45,270 bases of DNA from Entamoeba invadens IP1 (GCF_000330505.1 NW_004191601.1:125063-170332), one strand, 5' to 3'. Shown: positions 11,980-24,839, counted from the stretch's first letter. Translations and numbers: made by a program. Notes: a model not told the origin generated them from the sequence alone.

Positions 11980-12052
11980 CAGTCTTTAAACGTTATCTAA
12001 TCTCAAACATAATGGACAAAAAATAGCTTTAATGTTGTCTATATACCAGGCA
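11980..12052. repeat. Terminal fragment shared with the 29052-30556 element
   Basis: CAGTCTTTAAACGTTATCT at 11980, and the ~70 bp after it, match the reverse complement of 30484-30556, including AAATAGCTTTA and TTGTCTA-A-A-CAGG in order. It is a stranded end of the Harbinger-like family described at 29052, lying just next to the stop codon of the glucoamylase relic. Confidence 0.6.
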
Positions 12053-12077
12053 TTGACGACATAATTGGGTCGGTGAT

Positions 12078-12990
12078 TTAGTCTACAGCTTCTCCACATA
12101 GCATATAATCATTTCCAGTATGTTTAATCATCCAGTTCAATCTGTCTTTAACTACGCCTGCATGATTGTCGAATTCGTTGTTGAGCAATTCAGCCCAACT
12201 CATTAACATTGTGACAACTCCCCATAGTGGGCTTACTTCATCAGCTTCTTTTCTTTCATTATTCCACTTTGAGGAATAGAAGTATGAGTCTTGTGGATAT
12301 CTTGCAATGCCGTATTCAAGTTTGGTGTTGAACTTTCTGATGTTGTCAATATGTTTTTTAATCTTTATTTGATCAGTTACGATGTCACTGACGCCATAGT
12401 TGCAGTCGATGTATCAATGATCACTTTTTGTTGTCCAAATGGCTTGGACGAAGTACCTTTTCTCTTTATTCCAGAACAATTTCTCAAATGAAGTTGATAG
12501 GTCCTGCGCTCTCTTTCTCAGTAATTCAGCTCTTTTAGTATCTTTGTAATACTTCTCTTCCATCATAGCAGCCGCCAACAATCCGTGATCGCCTTGAATT
12601 TGTGTGAATCCATAGTACTGCAGTTGGACACTTAAGGAAGTCCATGCATCGATGCTTTCCTCCCAAATCGAATAGTCTGGCTTAATAATATTCTTCCAAT
12701 CTCGATACAACAAGAAATTAATCCAATTTTCTAATTCGTTGTTTGACTGTTTTGTCTTTAATTAATCCAGTTGTTTGTGTCATTTGTGTGTAGTAGTAAT
12801 AAAAATACAAAACAACACAAATGGAATCACGCTGTGGCTCAACAAACCCCACTTTTGTCACATCTTACCAACTGTATCTCGTTGCGAAGAATCCACCGTT
12901 TTGGAGCTCTTGCAAGCCATTTCAAGAACTTTCTGTAACTACGAAACTCCATTTTCGTATTCAAAACATCAATTTTATCGAGGTGAATTG
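12078..12990 (-). pseudogene. Glycoside hydrolase family 15 (glucoamylase-like) relic
   Basis: On the minus strand, 12713 to 12414 is open for 99 codons and includes YSIWEESIDAWTS, which matches the W-E-E catalytic region of GH15 enzymes. After frame changes near 12415 and 12368 it continues with DTSTATMASVTS, then YGIARYPQDSY (the R-Y-P-x-D stretch) and ends GEAVD-stop at 12078. Upstream, about 12714-12990 reads in scattered frames as fragments such as LQNGGFFATRYSW and YYYYT, which may be the family's N-terminal part. Such enzymes hydrolyse alpha-1,4-glucan from the non-reducing end. At least two frameshifts and several stops make it non-functional. It lies within the 10527-14080 element, so it may be a captured host gene. 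Family call by motif only. Confidence 0.65.
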
Positions 12991-14087
12991 TAATAATTTC
13001 AAACAACAGTTTTATAAGTATTTTTGTTTTTTCATTTTGTTTTTGAAATATTTTAATAGTTTATAACATAAAACAATAAATATTATATTTTATTATAATT
13101 TAAAACGAGCCAGATTTTTTTCCACTGACTTGTTTTTATAGTACCTTTATATAATATTCTTTAACATTTTATTAATAAAATCAATAATTATAATTATAAT
13201 TGTTAATTTAAATCAAATTAATTATGATCTATACTAAAACACACCAACAAACAAACTGACTGACAGTTTTTAAGTAAATAAATACTTATAAATATGGTAA
13301 ATATATGATTCAATAATAGCTTTGATAAAATTTACAAAAAGACTAAACAATAGAATGAAAATAATTGAGGTTGTTTTGTTTCAAACACCCTGTTAATGCA
13401 TCAATGATGAACAAAGTAGTTTCACTTGTTTATCTGCGATTTATAACTCTTCTGTTCTATCAAAGTATTGCACGTTTATAAAACAACCTAAATTTATCAA
13501 CAACACCAAGTATCTTAATTCAAAGTTTTTTATAGTCCATTTTATGACATTTTTTATTAATTTGGTATATTTAACCACTATCTGGTGTTTGAAAGTGATG
13601 AAAAGCAACAATAAATAAAATTCAACAAGTAATCGCAAGGTGACAGCTCTGTTCTGGTTGATTTCACTTAAATATGTAAGAGGAAGTATGGTATATAACA
13701 AATTTTATTTTGATGAGTTAAATTATTATTTAATCGTTATTAAACAATTTCTAATATTTTATAATATTATCAATTATAATTAATAGTTTTGTTTTGTATA
13801 ATATAAATATTATATTAATAAACCATTTATTTGTATACTATACATTTTAATATTTTATAGTTTTGTTGTTAACTGTTGTTTTAACATTAAAAAGGACTGC
13901 GGCAAAAAGTCACCATCTGTAAAGAAAAGGTTTTGGAGATCGTAAAAACAAACAATATAATGAATTTTACTAAAACTACTTTATTTTTGGCATAAAAACA
14001 AATAAAATATACCCCTTTTCGTTTTAAAATGCATTTTTGGGACAAGTTCCAAATTTTTCCCTGTTCTGTGATAGACCCTGATTAAAA

Positions 14088-16900
14088 TTAAATTTTAAAT
14101 ATCATTGATTATCTCAAACTAATAATAACTGAAATAAATTACCAAAAAATAATAATAATAATTAATGAATATATTTAATTGTCAAAAAGATATATTTTTG
14201 TCCGCCTTTTTGATTTCTTTATAGAACTTAAAATAATTATTTAATTTACAGTTGACCAAGTGATTATCATAGAACAAATAATTGTAGGGTGTATTTCCCA
14301 TTGATTATATTTGAAATAACGGGTTAAGAAATTGAAAAAAGTACAAAAATAATAAGAAACTTAAATCTATTTTTATAATAGTTCTCAAAAGTATTAACTC
14401 AATAATCAGTATTAACTTAACACACCCATTTTTTCTATTAATAGAGTAATATAAAATAAAAATATTTTATTGAATAAAAATAATAATTTGTGTTAAATAA
14501 AGTTTCAATTGGTATTATTAAGTTAATATTGCCATTAAAAACAAAAAATAACACATTTAAATTACAATCGCTTTTCAAACTTAAACAAGTGGCTTTTTCA
14601 ATTATTCACATGACAAAGTTATCAACACTGTTAAACCTATATATATAAACAATAAAAAACAATGATATTAATACAAATGTAATTGTTGAATGTAATTTCT
14701 AGTTGAAATGATTGTTAATAACATTGTTATTCATAAATATTGATTGCAACTTACATACAATTCGTGTGACATTTTGTTGAAACAAAGAATAATCAAATAT
14801 ACACAATTATTATTAATTTGGTTGTGTAACTACTTCGATATCCATAATTAATATTAAACTACTATTTGTTGATAACCACAGATAAGCGAAATATTATTTA
14901 CAATTATTTTTTTTAAACTTTCGTTTTATTGTTTTTCATATTACAACACACAACAGTAAACACATGTATTTTATTAACACAACAACATTAATGATATATT
15001 TGAATAGAGGCACCTATTTAATAATAATTTTCAATAATTTAATAACAACAGTTGGTGTATATTGTTATACTGTTTATTGCTACACTTTTCATTTGAAAAA
15101 CAGCCTAAAATTAAAAAGTGGTAACTTTTTAGTGTGTAAACATGTAAAATCAAACTAAAACACTAAAATTAAGAGAATATCATAATTTACAACCATTTTA
15201 GGTTCCGACTTGTGGCTCGTGTGTATGTGCACATAAGATATTATAATCAATTTCCTGTAGTTTAATGGTTAAAAGGGATATAACCAATATTTTAAGTTTT
15301 GATAAATTCACGTTTATTTATTTGTATAAAATATATTTTAAAAATATCACGATGTATTTTTAACAATTGTTTGACAACGGTTTTTGTTTAAAAGGGGGAT
15401 ATTTCAATTATATAAACATTTTTAAATCATTTCACTTGTGTCAAATAATTTCAAATTTTTTGACATCAATGACATTTGATTTTTTATCATTTGTAGTTGT
15501 TATTATAAAGTCAATATTACATTACTTATTTTTGATTTCTCAACATCATTATTTATTATAAATACACATAGTTTAATCATGTTTATTTAACTTTTTTTAT
15601 TTCTGAACAAATTGATGTAATTTGGTGTTTTTATAACATTTTTTATTATTTCAATCGTTATAATATTTTATTCAAGACTTTTTTATCACCTTTAAGTTAT
15701 GTCTTGACAACAATCGTTTTACATCCGTATTTATTATTTCATTTGATTGTTATTATGGGCGTTACACATCAAGTATACTCTTTGTTAAAACAGTTTTGTT
15801 TTATCGATTATTTTGTTTATTATATTTCACGTTTTCATTTTCAAATTAATAAATTTGGTTAAAAGAAAAAACAAATGGTCAACATAAAAATAAAATGAAA
15901 AAAATCTATTTTTTATGGTTAACCTTAAAATGGTTGTTGAGTTAACACTTCTTAAATATGTTTATATTTAACACAACTCATATAATGAAAATATATAAAT
16001 GTTGTCATTTTGCATATTATTCGTTGCTATTTTTAAACACCACCACTTTTCAACAAAATACACTTTATGAAATTTGTTGATTGCAATATTCACTACAAAA
16101 CATGCATTACTATACAGATGTGGGCGTAAAGTATATATATCATTGTTTGACAAGTTGTGCTTTTTTATCAGTTATAAATTGTTAACTTTTTATTCTTTGT
16201 TTCATTTACAACTGTTTTAATTTATGCGTCATTCAATTTAAATTCTTATGAATATTTTTTTTCTGAGACAAATAGTAAAACTAAATAATAAACAATATGC
16301 TTTTGTATTGTTATAAAATACACATATAAACTACTCAAACACTTTTGTTTAAAACACATGTTGTAGTTTAACTTTAATCATGCTTTACGGAAAACAAATT
16401 ATAACTGTATTGTTATCACTTGTGTATTTGGATGATTGCGTTCATTTTTCATAAATATAAAAAATGTGTAATGTTTAGTTAAATGTATTAACGTGTTAAA
16501 TTCAATTAAACAATTTGAATCAATATTAATTGAATCAAAGAAATATAATGATAATACATTTACACCAAAACCATTTTGTTAAAACAAATAAGTTTATATG
16601 AACAATTAACATAATTCGAATCGAAACAAAAATAAAGTTGTAAATGAATAAAAAATTAAAGATAACTATTGCTATTTTTTTAAATATGTTATTTTTGTTC
16701 ATTTATGTATTATAATAAGTTATCATTGACAACGAATTGTAGAAAACACGCCTTAAGTTTTAAGTTGTTTATTTAAGGTAAACAATATTTCACATTCTAA
16801 ATTCATTAAAAGTTTAATCTTATAATTTCTCCATTTTAGCTTATTTCAACTTTTCCACTTTCAAATTCCAAATTTGAAATTTCGATTTCCATATTTTTTA
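14088..16900. other. AT-rich gene-free stretch
   Basis: No recognisable gene or transposon. It holds one copy of the dispersed repeat (14183-14255). A segment at about 15254-15290 resembles the 5' half of a tRNA but lacks the rest. Open frames of 60-65 codons occur, but their composition is that of random AT-rich DNA. Confidence 0.5.
14183..14255 (+). repeat. Dispersed repeat, copy 2
   Basis: Shares TTTTTGTCCGCCTTTTT and ATAGAACTTAAAATAAT with the copy at 6497-6575, in the same orientation. Together they bracket the BspA-like pseudogene and the CAGGG-ended element. Confidence 0.55.
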
Positions 16901-16925
16901 ATAGATTTATTGTGAATAAGAAGCA

Positions 16926-18800
16926 TCATCTTTCAACTGAACTTCCATTCTTTTTTGGCCGGAAATACGTTTTTAAACGGCTGAAAGCCGATTCACACAA
17001 AGTAAAAGTTAAGTTCATTGAAAGATATAGAAATAAAACTTCTTGTAAAAGTGGATATTCTGAAGTTATAAACATTCTATAATCATATAAATCGAGATGT
17101 TTATTATCTTCTTCTTTTTTATTCAATATCGACTGCCTAATAGTTTTAATATCATTGTTTTCATTATAAAGATTTACTTCACATTCAAACATTTTCATCC
17201 AATTCTGCACTCCATATTTCTCTGTTATGAAATCGTCAAATAAGTTCCAGCAGTAGACGTCAGTATCAACCATTAATTCATTTTGCAGTGCTAAACTTTT
17301 TTCTTCAAATTTACAGTATTTGAACTCATTTTCTGTGAAACGTATTTGCAATTTACTGTTCCACATATCGACCCAAACCTCAATTTTAAATTTTTAAAAA
17401 TGCATTCAAAAATTGACTTCAACTTTTTGATATTTTCTTCTGTGCAACCCGGAGCATTTTCACTGAATAGATGAGATGATAGAGACAGGAAAGAAGAAAA
17501 TACACACCCTTCAAGTTCTGCGTTCATTTTAACCAAATTGTCATTTAATTTTCTGACTTTAAGCAGTTCTCTTGGAAGAAAACGCTTTTTGTATTGTAAA
17601 CACGTCAGTGTTTGTTTGAACAGACACAACACGTCGCGAATTACCCCTACAATAAAAATGAAATCCGATGACTCTAAAATCTGTAAACACTCATCAATTG
17701 AGTATCCTGGTATGTATTCGATACATTCATTGTCAATATGTTTCTGCATTTTTTCGGTATTATTACTTAGTTCCTTTTGTTCTTTTGCAATGATTTTTTC
17801 TTTGTTTCTAGATCCTTTTTAATTTTATGTTCTTGTTATTGTTGAAGGTATTTTATAATGTTGACTCTCAATTTATACACTGAAGCGAAAGTTGCCCATG
17901 TTGATACCCACCGAGTTGCACAATAACCTTTGACTCCCTCTAAACTATATTTTAAAAAGTCCTCATCATTTTCAAATTTATTCACGATAGAAAGACACAA
18001 TTTAATCGATTTGGAAACTGCCCAATGTTCGCACGTATTTTTAATAATAAGATTTAATTTGTAGCAACTGCAGTGAACTCTATTACATTTGACACCAAGA
18101 GTTTTCATATAATTAACAAAAATACCCGCGAACCCATTCACACTCACTACATTTGCACCACCAGTTGTTACATTTCTGATTTTTTGTATTTATATTCCAT
18201 TTTTTTCGAGTCTTTTCATAACTTTTTCGATTATATTTTGGCCGGTTGACTTTTTTCAAGTATAAATGCCGAAACCAAATATTCAAAAACTTCAAAATAA
18301 GCGGTAACAAACCTCATAATCACCAAATAGTACTTTTTCTTGGAAACTTTGCTTTCATCAAGTTGCAACCCAATATAAACAGACTTTTTTTAAAAGTCAG
18401 GCCAAATTATTTTTAATGTTTTCATTTGTTGTTGTTTGGTTTCTTTTCAGAGTAGAATAACTCGAGTGTAGATTATTGTCTAAAAATTCTCCATTTTTTG
18501 TTGCTCAAATCTCTAAACTTTTTGCATAACTAGAAGGTTTCGTTACCTTTTGTTGAGATCATATGATTTTCGCTCATTATTGTTGTCATTTGCTTTGTAA
18601 ATTCTTTACAATCTTTGACAACTTCCTTCAATTTTTCTTTTTTATTAACACATTCAAGATTTTTTTATTATAACAGTCTTTACCTTTTCATAAGCCACTA
18701 AAATTCTTGAGAAAGTTTCTTTGTTGATTGTTAAATGATATCCTTCAAAATGTGAAGATGCAAAGTTGTTTTTAATCATTTTATTACAAATTAAACAAGT
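16926..18800 (-). pseudogene. hAT-family transposase, pseudogene
   Basis: Read on the minus strand from about 18800: CLICNK followed by two histidines (SSHFEGYH) looks like a BED zinc finger. Next come FVTAYFEVLKYLVSAF, VHCSCYKLNLI, and CATRWVSTW (the T-R-W motif of the RNase H-like core). The relic ends with YPLLQEVLFLYLSMN and CESAFSRLKTYFR, which match the hAT C-terminal dimerisation region. The order of motifs is correct for one transposase. The frame is broken repeatedly (for example near 18110, 17830 and 17330). Last stop codon at about 16926. Clear inverted ends and an 8-bp duplication were not found. Confidence 0.75.
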
Positions 18801-19204
18801 AATTATATTATATATATATATGATTAATCTCGAACATACAAATATAAATCAACTTTATATAACTTACTATATATTATATGATATAAATATTATTTTTTCA
18901 AAACTCCATTTAAAAAAAATGTCAGTAATAAAAAAATCACCTGAAAAAATTCAAGTATTAAAAAATACAACAAACAAAAGGCAGAGTGTCTATTCTCTGT
19001 TGTAAATTACAATTATTTTTAAATAACTAGAAAATTATTAAAATGCTAAAAAAATACTGTTTTTATCTGTACACACATTTTTTATATTTTTATGTTCAAC
19101 CAGGGTTTCCAAAACAACGACAAATTCGGACAGTTAAACTCTATAAATAAATTTCAACAAAAATTTTTTTCGGCAAAAAAATAATAAACAAACTTAAAAA
19201 ACAA

Positions 19205-20190
19205 ATGGAAGGGGGAAAAAAGAAAACCACATACGAAACGCAAGAAAAAAGATTTATTCAAACTGTAAACAAAACTCACATGTTACCTATATATGAACAC
19301 GGCGTTTTGGTATTTATGTATTGTTTGTTGTGTTGTGATTGTTGGTCGAAGCAATCGGGTTATAGTCATTACAGGGATTTTAAGCACAAAGTGGATTTAA
19401 CTCCGAAAGGAATTAAATACATTGACGATTTAATCGTTAACAAACGAAGTGTTTTGGAAGAACGTGCTCTTGTTATCATTAAAATACATAAATCTAAAGG
19501 AGGATATTTGTTATTGTTAACTGAAAACAAAAGAAAAAATTGACAGTTAACGAAATGAAAATTTTCAAACAAAATGTAGTCATTTATGAATTTGACAGAG
19601 ACCAAGTCACATCAAGAAATCACAAAGTATCAAAACTTGATTTGTTAATTAAAAAAGAAAATGACCAAACCAATAAATTAAATACTCAATTCAACGAAAT
19701 TTGCATTTTGAACAGTTTTACTGAAACAAAAATAGATGATCAACAAGAATTCAGTGCAAAAGATACTTTCGAAAATGAAAATAAAGGTCGTGTAGATTTG
19801 AATGATTGGGTTGAATCAAATAAGTCCAACACGAGTTTATGTGGAGAAGAAATATTTGAAACAACGTTACATGAAAATGAGATGTGTGATTTATACAGTG
19901 AAGATTAAAGTTGCGACAAATCCACGGATGATATGATTTGTAATAAAATTGTTATTGAAAGTGATTCAAAAAATCAAAATGATATCAACGATATTAATTA
20001 TGTATCTAATATTTCTCCTGAATTTAAAACCTGGATGTACAACAAATATCAATAACAAAATCAAAATGTATTTTAAGGCAAACTATAGTTTTTTCAATCA
20101 AAATGTGTCAAAAAAGACAATCATACATCGCTTCACTGTTGTATTTTATGGTCACTTGTTTGTTGCCATTCTCGAAACAACAAAAAGAAA
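19205..20190 (+). pseudogene. hAT/DUF4371-like transposase relic, N-terminal part
   Basis: Opens at ATG 19205 with MEGGKKKTTYETQEKRF and a cysteine/histidine group (CLLCCDCW then HYRDFKHK) that resembles a BED zinc finger. It changes frame at about 19540 and runs to a stop at 19908, followed by more coding-like sequence in two frames up to 20192 (ending ETTKRNK). It is interrupted there by the TA-flanked element 20193-21871 and appears to resume at 21872. Identification rests on the zinc-finger-like start and on the clearer transposase motifs in the downstream part. Confidence 0.5.
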
Positions 20191-20192
20191 TA

Positions 20193-21871
20193 AAGTGAGG
20201 CGAGAAACCCAAACATGGAGAGAAAAACCCGCACCCATTTTCTTTTTTCTTCTTTGAAAAGCTGTTGAATGAAAAAAGGTTCAGTCTCAGTTTTTTGGTT
20301 AATTAAGAATGTTCTTATAATTAAAATACAATATAAAAACAACATGAAATAAACCTTAAATAACAAATATAAATTATTAGGAAATTAAAAATTAATATCT
20401 ATTATCCTGATATTTCTAATGAAGTGATTAATAAGCTTTTGAACATATTTTAGGTTTAGTTTTAATATAATTTATTAAATGTTTAGATTAAAACATATGA
20501 TATAAGGTTCAGTTCCTAATACATACTTTAAACAATTAATTACTGATTAGTTTAATATAGTATCTAAACCATAAATTGTTATTCAGTTTATTAACCATAA
20601 AAATACTAATAAGTAATCAATAATTTATATCCACTGTAAACCCATTTCTAATAGTTAATTATTTATAAGCCACTTAAACATAATAAATAACACAAAAAAC
20701 AAACAAACATTAGTCGCGCGTAATTTGCATTATCTAATTGTTAATTTATATGCACTGTGTGTATAAATAAATATATAAAATTGCCAAACGGTAATGGGAA
20801 TCCGCAACAACTCAACACAAACACATCTCTGTTGTTTGTGTTGAGTTTGAATATTTGAACTTGTTTATCTTAATTTTAAGTTTTCATAAAAGTTTTTTGA
20901 GAAAAAAATGGTGGATATAAAACCCATCTAATTTTTCAACATTTTAAGTCATTTTAATAGTTTATATTAATATAATTATAATAATATGTATAGTTTGTTG
21001 GTGGTGTTTTTATGAAGTTTTTTATTAAAATTATTTAATTTAAGTTAAATGATTTTTTAATTTATAAAAAAACAAATATTAGAAATATAATAAATTTTTA
21101 TTATAATTGATAATAATTGTTATGATAAAAAACACATTCTGTAACTTGTTTGTATAAAGTTACAGTATGATATAAAGCAGTGATACATTATAGTACTGTT
21201 GATGTACAATCGTTTGCATATCAAATTTTTTGTTTTTATTTACAACTTCATAAAAAGATATGTGTCAAAAAAGACATATCTTGACTTTTTTAATTGTTTT
21301 TGAACTTATTTAAAAATGGTGATATTAAACACACAACCAAGCTATAATATAGCATCTTCACGAAAACATAATTGAATTTGACTCGTGAATATTATAGATA
21401 CAATAGAAAATATTTTGATCAAAAAATAAACATTTTTCTAGAAAAAAGCAAATATTTGAATATTTTTACTATATATTACTATATTAAAATAAATTGTTTT
21501 GTAAAAATTTATACTATTTTTATAAATTGGGTTTTGATAAACTATTACAAGTTAAAAAATATAGTTTAAATTATTAAACTATATATATAGTTTAAAAACA
21601 GTATATTTGTTTTTTGAATAAACACAAATTTGAAAAACTGTTATAATACACTGAAAGTACGAAAAAATACGGGCCATTTTTGTTCATTGATAGTTCATTT
21701 TGAATCAAACTCGAATCATTTTTTATTTTTGAATAAAAAACACTAAAAAGGAAGAAAAAGAAACGATAATAACCCGACTTTTTTATTTTTTACATGTTCT
21801 GGAAGTAAAAAACACAATAATTTGGGTCAAAGAAGAAAAAAGAAAATAGGTGTGGGTTTCTCGCCTCACTT
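20193..21871. mobile_element. TA-flanked element, nested in a transposase gene
   Basis: Ends begin AAGTGAGGCGAGAAACCCA at 20193, with the inverted copy ending at 21871, and are flanked by TA (20191-20192 and 21872-21873). The inner part of the repeat (ATTTTCTTTTTTCTTC) also matches; the left arm has about 20 extra bases, a partial local duplication around AAACCC. The interior has no transposase and is AT-rich, with a perfect 15-bp hairpin at 20809-20847. The two sides read as parts of the same broken transposase, which supports insertion. Superfamily is uncertain; TA duplication suits Tc1/mariner-type elements. Confidence 0.75.
20809..20847. repeat. Perfect 15-bp hairpin
   Basis: AACTCAACACAAACA (20809-20823) is followed by a 9-base loop and its exact complement (20833-20847). 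It lies inside the 20193-21871 element. Confidence 0.85.
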
Positions 21872-21873
21872 TA

Positions 21874-22530
21874 GTAAAAACTTTGTTGAGTTTGTCATTT
21901 TGTTTTATTTCAACGTGTCTCTATCTGAAATTAATTTGAGTATTGAGTCTTCGACAACTGAAACCAAAATGGTTCAATTCAAAGCAAATGATGATGACTT
22001 GATAAAAAACGAATTTGTCTTGTGTGTTTATTTTTCAATAATTGTAGACAGTTAGAAACAAAGGGGTGTTAACTTAGAAGCAATTGTTGTTAGATTTTTT
22101 TGATAACAACTTTATTGTTACTCAAAGAAAACTGGTTGTGTTTAGGTTGTTTGAAAAAAGTACTGGTGCAAATTTGAGTGCTAAGGTAATAAATTGTTCA
22201 AAAGAAAGAGATGTTGATTTAAAGAAATTGATTTCTATATGTTGCGATAGTACTAGTAATATGTTGGGTTTGAGATGTGGAATGGTTAAACTTTTGATTG
22301 ATGAATTACACAAATTTATAATTAACATGAAAGGTATTGATTCTCATGTTTTTACTCAATACTGTAATTGTCATAGAATAAATGTTTGCGAAGGTTTTAT
22401 TTTGAAAAACACCACGTGTTTAATTATTTTGGAGTTATTAAACTGGTTTCAACTTAGTACAACAACAACTGAATGGGATAATTTTATCATTAAAGAAAAA
22501 CACCTTCAAAGTGTTTTTTCTCGAGCCTAA
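21874..22530 (+). pseudogene. hAT/DUF4371-like transposase relic, catalytic part
   Basis: Continues the relic that begins at 19205. It reads SKNFVEFVILFYF and ends the first frame with CVYFSIIVDS at 22055. The next frame (22084-22530) has LLDFFDNNFIVTQRKLVVF, LISICCDSTSNMLG (the catalytic C-x-D-x-x-x-N-M-x-G stretch) and YCNCHRINVC, close to the pattern of DUF4371/hAT transposases. It ends abruptly at 22530 without the C-terminal dimerisation region. At least one frameshift lies near 22060. Confidence 0.7.
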
Positions 22531-24650
22531 AAAGGTTTATTATTCAAGTCAATATTAGTTGTTTATATTTGTTTTCAGATCGTTCTTTTATAGCACAAAT
22601 TACAATTATAATTATATTTTTTATAATTTATTATTATTATTAAACAACAATAATAATGGCAATCACAATACTTGTCTCGTTTAAAACTATATATTATAAA
22701 TTTAAACAATTAACCTAATTGGTTATCATTTTATTTTTAAAAAAATAATTTGTTCTTGTATTTTAATTTTTTTTATTAATAATTGAATTGTTTTTTAAAT
22801 GGCATATTTTGAAAGATTAAAAAACTCATATTAATTTTTTTTAATTTTTATTATATACATGTTTTTTTTATTTTCAATGGTATATCTTAGTTGTTTTAGT
22901 TATTCTCAATTATGTTTTTATTATATATGATTTACATATATAAAAACATTTTTGAAATTTAGTCTGGTTATAAGTGGTTTTTAAGCGAGTTTGGTGTTTT
23001 TATTTTTATTCAAATGTTTTGAAATTCAAAATATTTTACAATTTTTTTACATACAAAATCGGGATTTTTATGCTTATTATTTTACCAATAAATTAAGGTT
23101 TATTTTTTTACATTAGTTAAATAATTAATTTAATTATATATATTTTATAGTAGTTTCATATAAAACAGAAAAACCATATTTTAATAAATAATAAATTGTT
23201 TGAAATAGTTATCTAAAATAAAACTTTAAGTTTATTATTGTATTTTTACTTTGTTCAAAGGCAAAACAAGGAAATACGTTTTTAATGTTTTGATCTTTAA
23301 TTTATTTTACAGTTTTGAGATGGCTTGAAAGAACCAAAAATAAATCAAATTTGCTACTGTTATTTGATTACTTTGGGAAACTCTGCTTCATTGTTTTGTG
23401 TTATAAATTATGTTCAATTTGATTTTGTCTTTGTTTCAAAGAAATGGTGAAAATGATACATTATATATTCTTACCACATAGAAAATGATTTTTGTAATGT
23501 CTATTACTTATATATTTGTATCATTGACAATATTTTTGGTCATACAATTTGTTTGGTTTAGTATTTAGTCATATTTTTTTAACTATTGCATATCATATTC
23601 ATTTCAAGCCTTTAATAATGAGTTTGACTATATATAAATAAATCCACTTGGTCCTGTACAAAATATATTCAGAAATAATTATCATGTAATATACTTCAGA
23701 TGTCACTCTTAAAGTTTGATGTGTTAGATTATTAAATTCTTGCTTTATATATCAATTGTTTTATTTATTTTTATTATTTGTTTTTTTTGTAAATAATCAA
23801 CACGATAAATTATTTGAATCTGTTGAAACAAAATCACTTTGGATCTTTTTATGTTTTTATTGTATTCATTTATAATGTATTCAATGCACTTTTCTAATTG
23901 ATTGATTATTTTCAAAATATTAGAACCCAACAATTCTTTTAAAAAATGCAGTCTGTTCAACCATCAAAAATCAATGCAACGCCACTATGTCTCTTTTTTC
24001 ATTGTTGTTAAGTCATTTTTATTGATATTTATTCATTTTTAAAAATTTAGGTGAATATTTTATGTTTAAATAAAAATAGTTATTTTAAAATTTTTTTTAA
24101 AAAAATCGTGTATAAGGGTGTGATAAAATGATTAAAACTTAAAAATTGTTACTGTCGGTGTAGAACTTTTTGTAAAAATGATAAACTTTTTATTTAACAA
24201 AATAAAACCTAAATTTATAATACATATAAGAATTTTTGGGTTCGATGAATATATGATATGATTTAAATATTTTATAATAGAAAAAAATATATATTAATAG
24301 AAAGTTTTTAAATAATAATAAAACAAACCGATTTTAATTATAAAATTATAATTAATAATTGAATATAATATAAAAAATATTCCATAATTAAAATTTTTGT
24401 TCCGCTTTTGTTCCGCTTCTGTCTCTGTTATTTTGTTATATTTTTTAAACCCTTTTATATTTTATATTTTATATTCGTTTTATTGTAACAATATACTGAA
24501 ATAATATTATTAATATATTTTTTTAATAAAAACAAAATCAACCTATTTTTTGTTAGTTTTTTCATTAGTATCCAATTTTTATTTTCTATCTTTTTTGATT
24601 CTAAATATACTCTTGATTTTTGTTGAACTTTTTTCTGGTTTCAAATCTCC
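22531..24650. other. AT-rich stretch, probably decayed transposon sequence
   Basis: No intact gene. The part up to about 23385 may be the decayed 3' portion of the hAT element. A 71-codon open frame on the minus strand at 23745-23960 has no recognisable motif and is not called. TTTGTTCCGCTT-type repeats occur at about 24402-24420. Confidence 0.4.
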
Positions 24651-24839
24651 TTTCAAAAACTTTAACAATTGACGAAAACTATCAACGCCGGCTTTGACAA
24701 TTTCATAACACCTTTTACTCAAAGAAGTTCCAGCTTATCGATCGTGACTGTGATCAAAAAAATCCGGCCTGGGAAAACGAGCTGATGATAAGCTCTGGTT
24801 CATTCTTTGCCGACCTACTGTCAACAATGCATGTCAATC

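Larger units (their letters stand above)
10527..14080. mobile_element. CAGGG-ended DNA transposon (hAT-like?), non-autonomous
   Basis: The sequence CAGGGTCTATCAC at 10527 is repeated inverted at 14068-14080, and both outer edges are flanked by the heptamer ATTAAAA (10520-10526 and 14081-14087). The ends resemble hAT termini, but hAT elements normally duplicate 8 bp, and in AT-rich DNA a 7-mer could partly be chance. The 3.55 kb interior holds a degenerate 20-bp tandem array, a piece of another element's end at about 11980 and a GH15 glucoamylase relic, but no transposase that I recognise. It sits 88 bp downstream of the BspA-like pseudogene. Confidence 0.55.
19101..23385 (+). mobile_element. 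Possible hAT element enclosing the split transposase relic
   Basis: CAGGGTTTCCAAAAC at 19101, about 100 bp upstream of the transposase relic, resembles a hAT end. The best opposing partner is TTTGGGAAACTCTG ending at 23385, which matches 12 of 14 positions as an inverted repeat. The outer octamers do not match each other, so the boundaries are tentative. The span contains the relic 19205-22530 and the nested 20193-21871 element. Confidence 0.35.

Noticed and set aside
13441..13701. 86-codon minus-strand hydrophobic frame upstream of the GH15 relic
   Set aside because: Could not be joined to the GH15 relic or to any family; composition is compatible with chance in AT-rich DNA.
15254..15290. 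tRNA-like 5' half (CCTGTAGTTTAATGGTTAAAA) with an A-box-like core
   Set aside because: No anticodon arm, T-arm or B-box (GGTTCGA-type) follows at the right distance, so it cannot be a tRNA gene.
23745..23960. 71-codon minus-strand frame starting MNRLHFLKELLG
   Set aside because: Looks mildly coding-like, but no family or conserved motif was recognised and the flanks are random AT-rich DNA.
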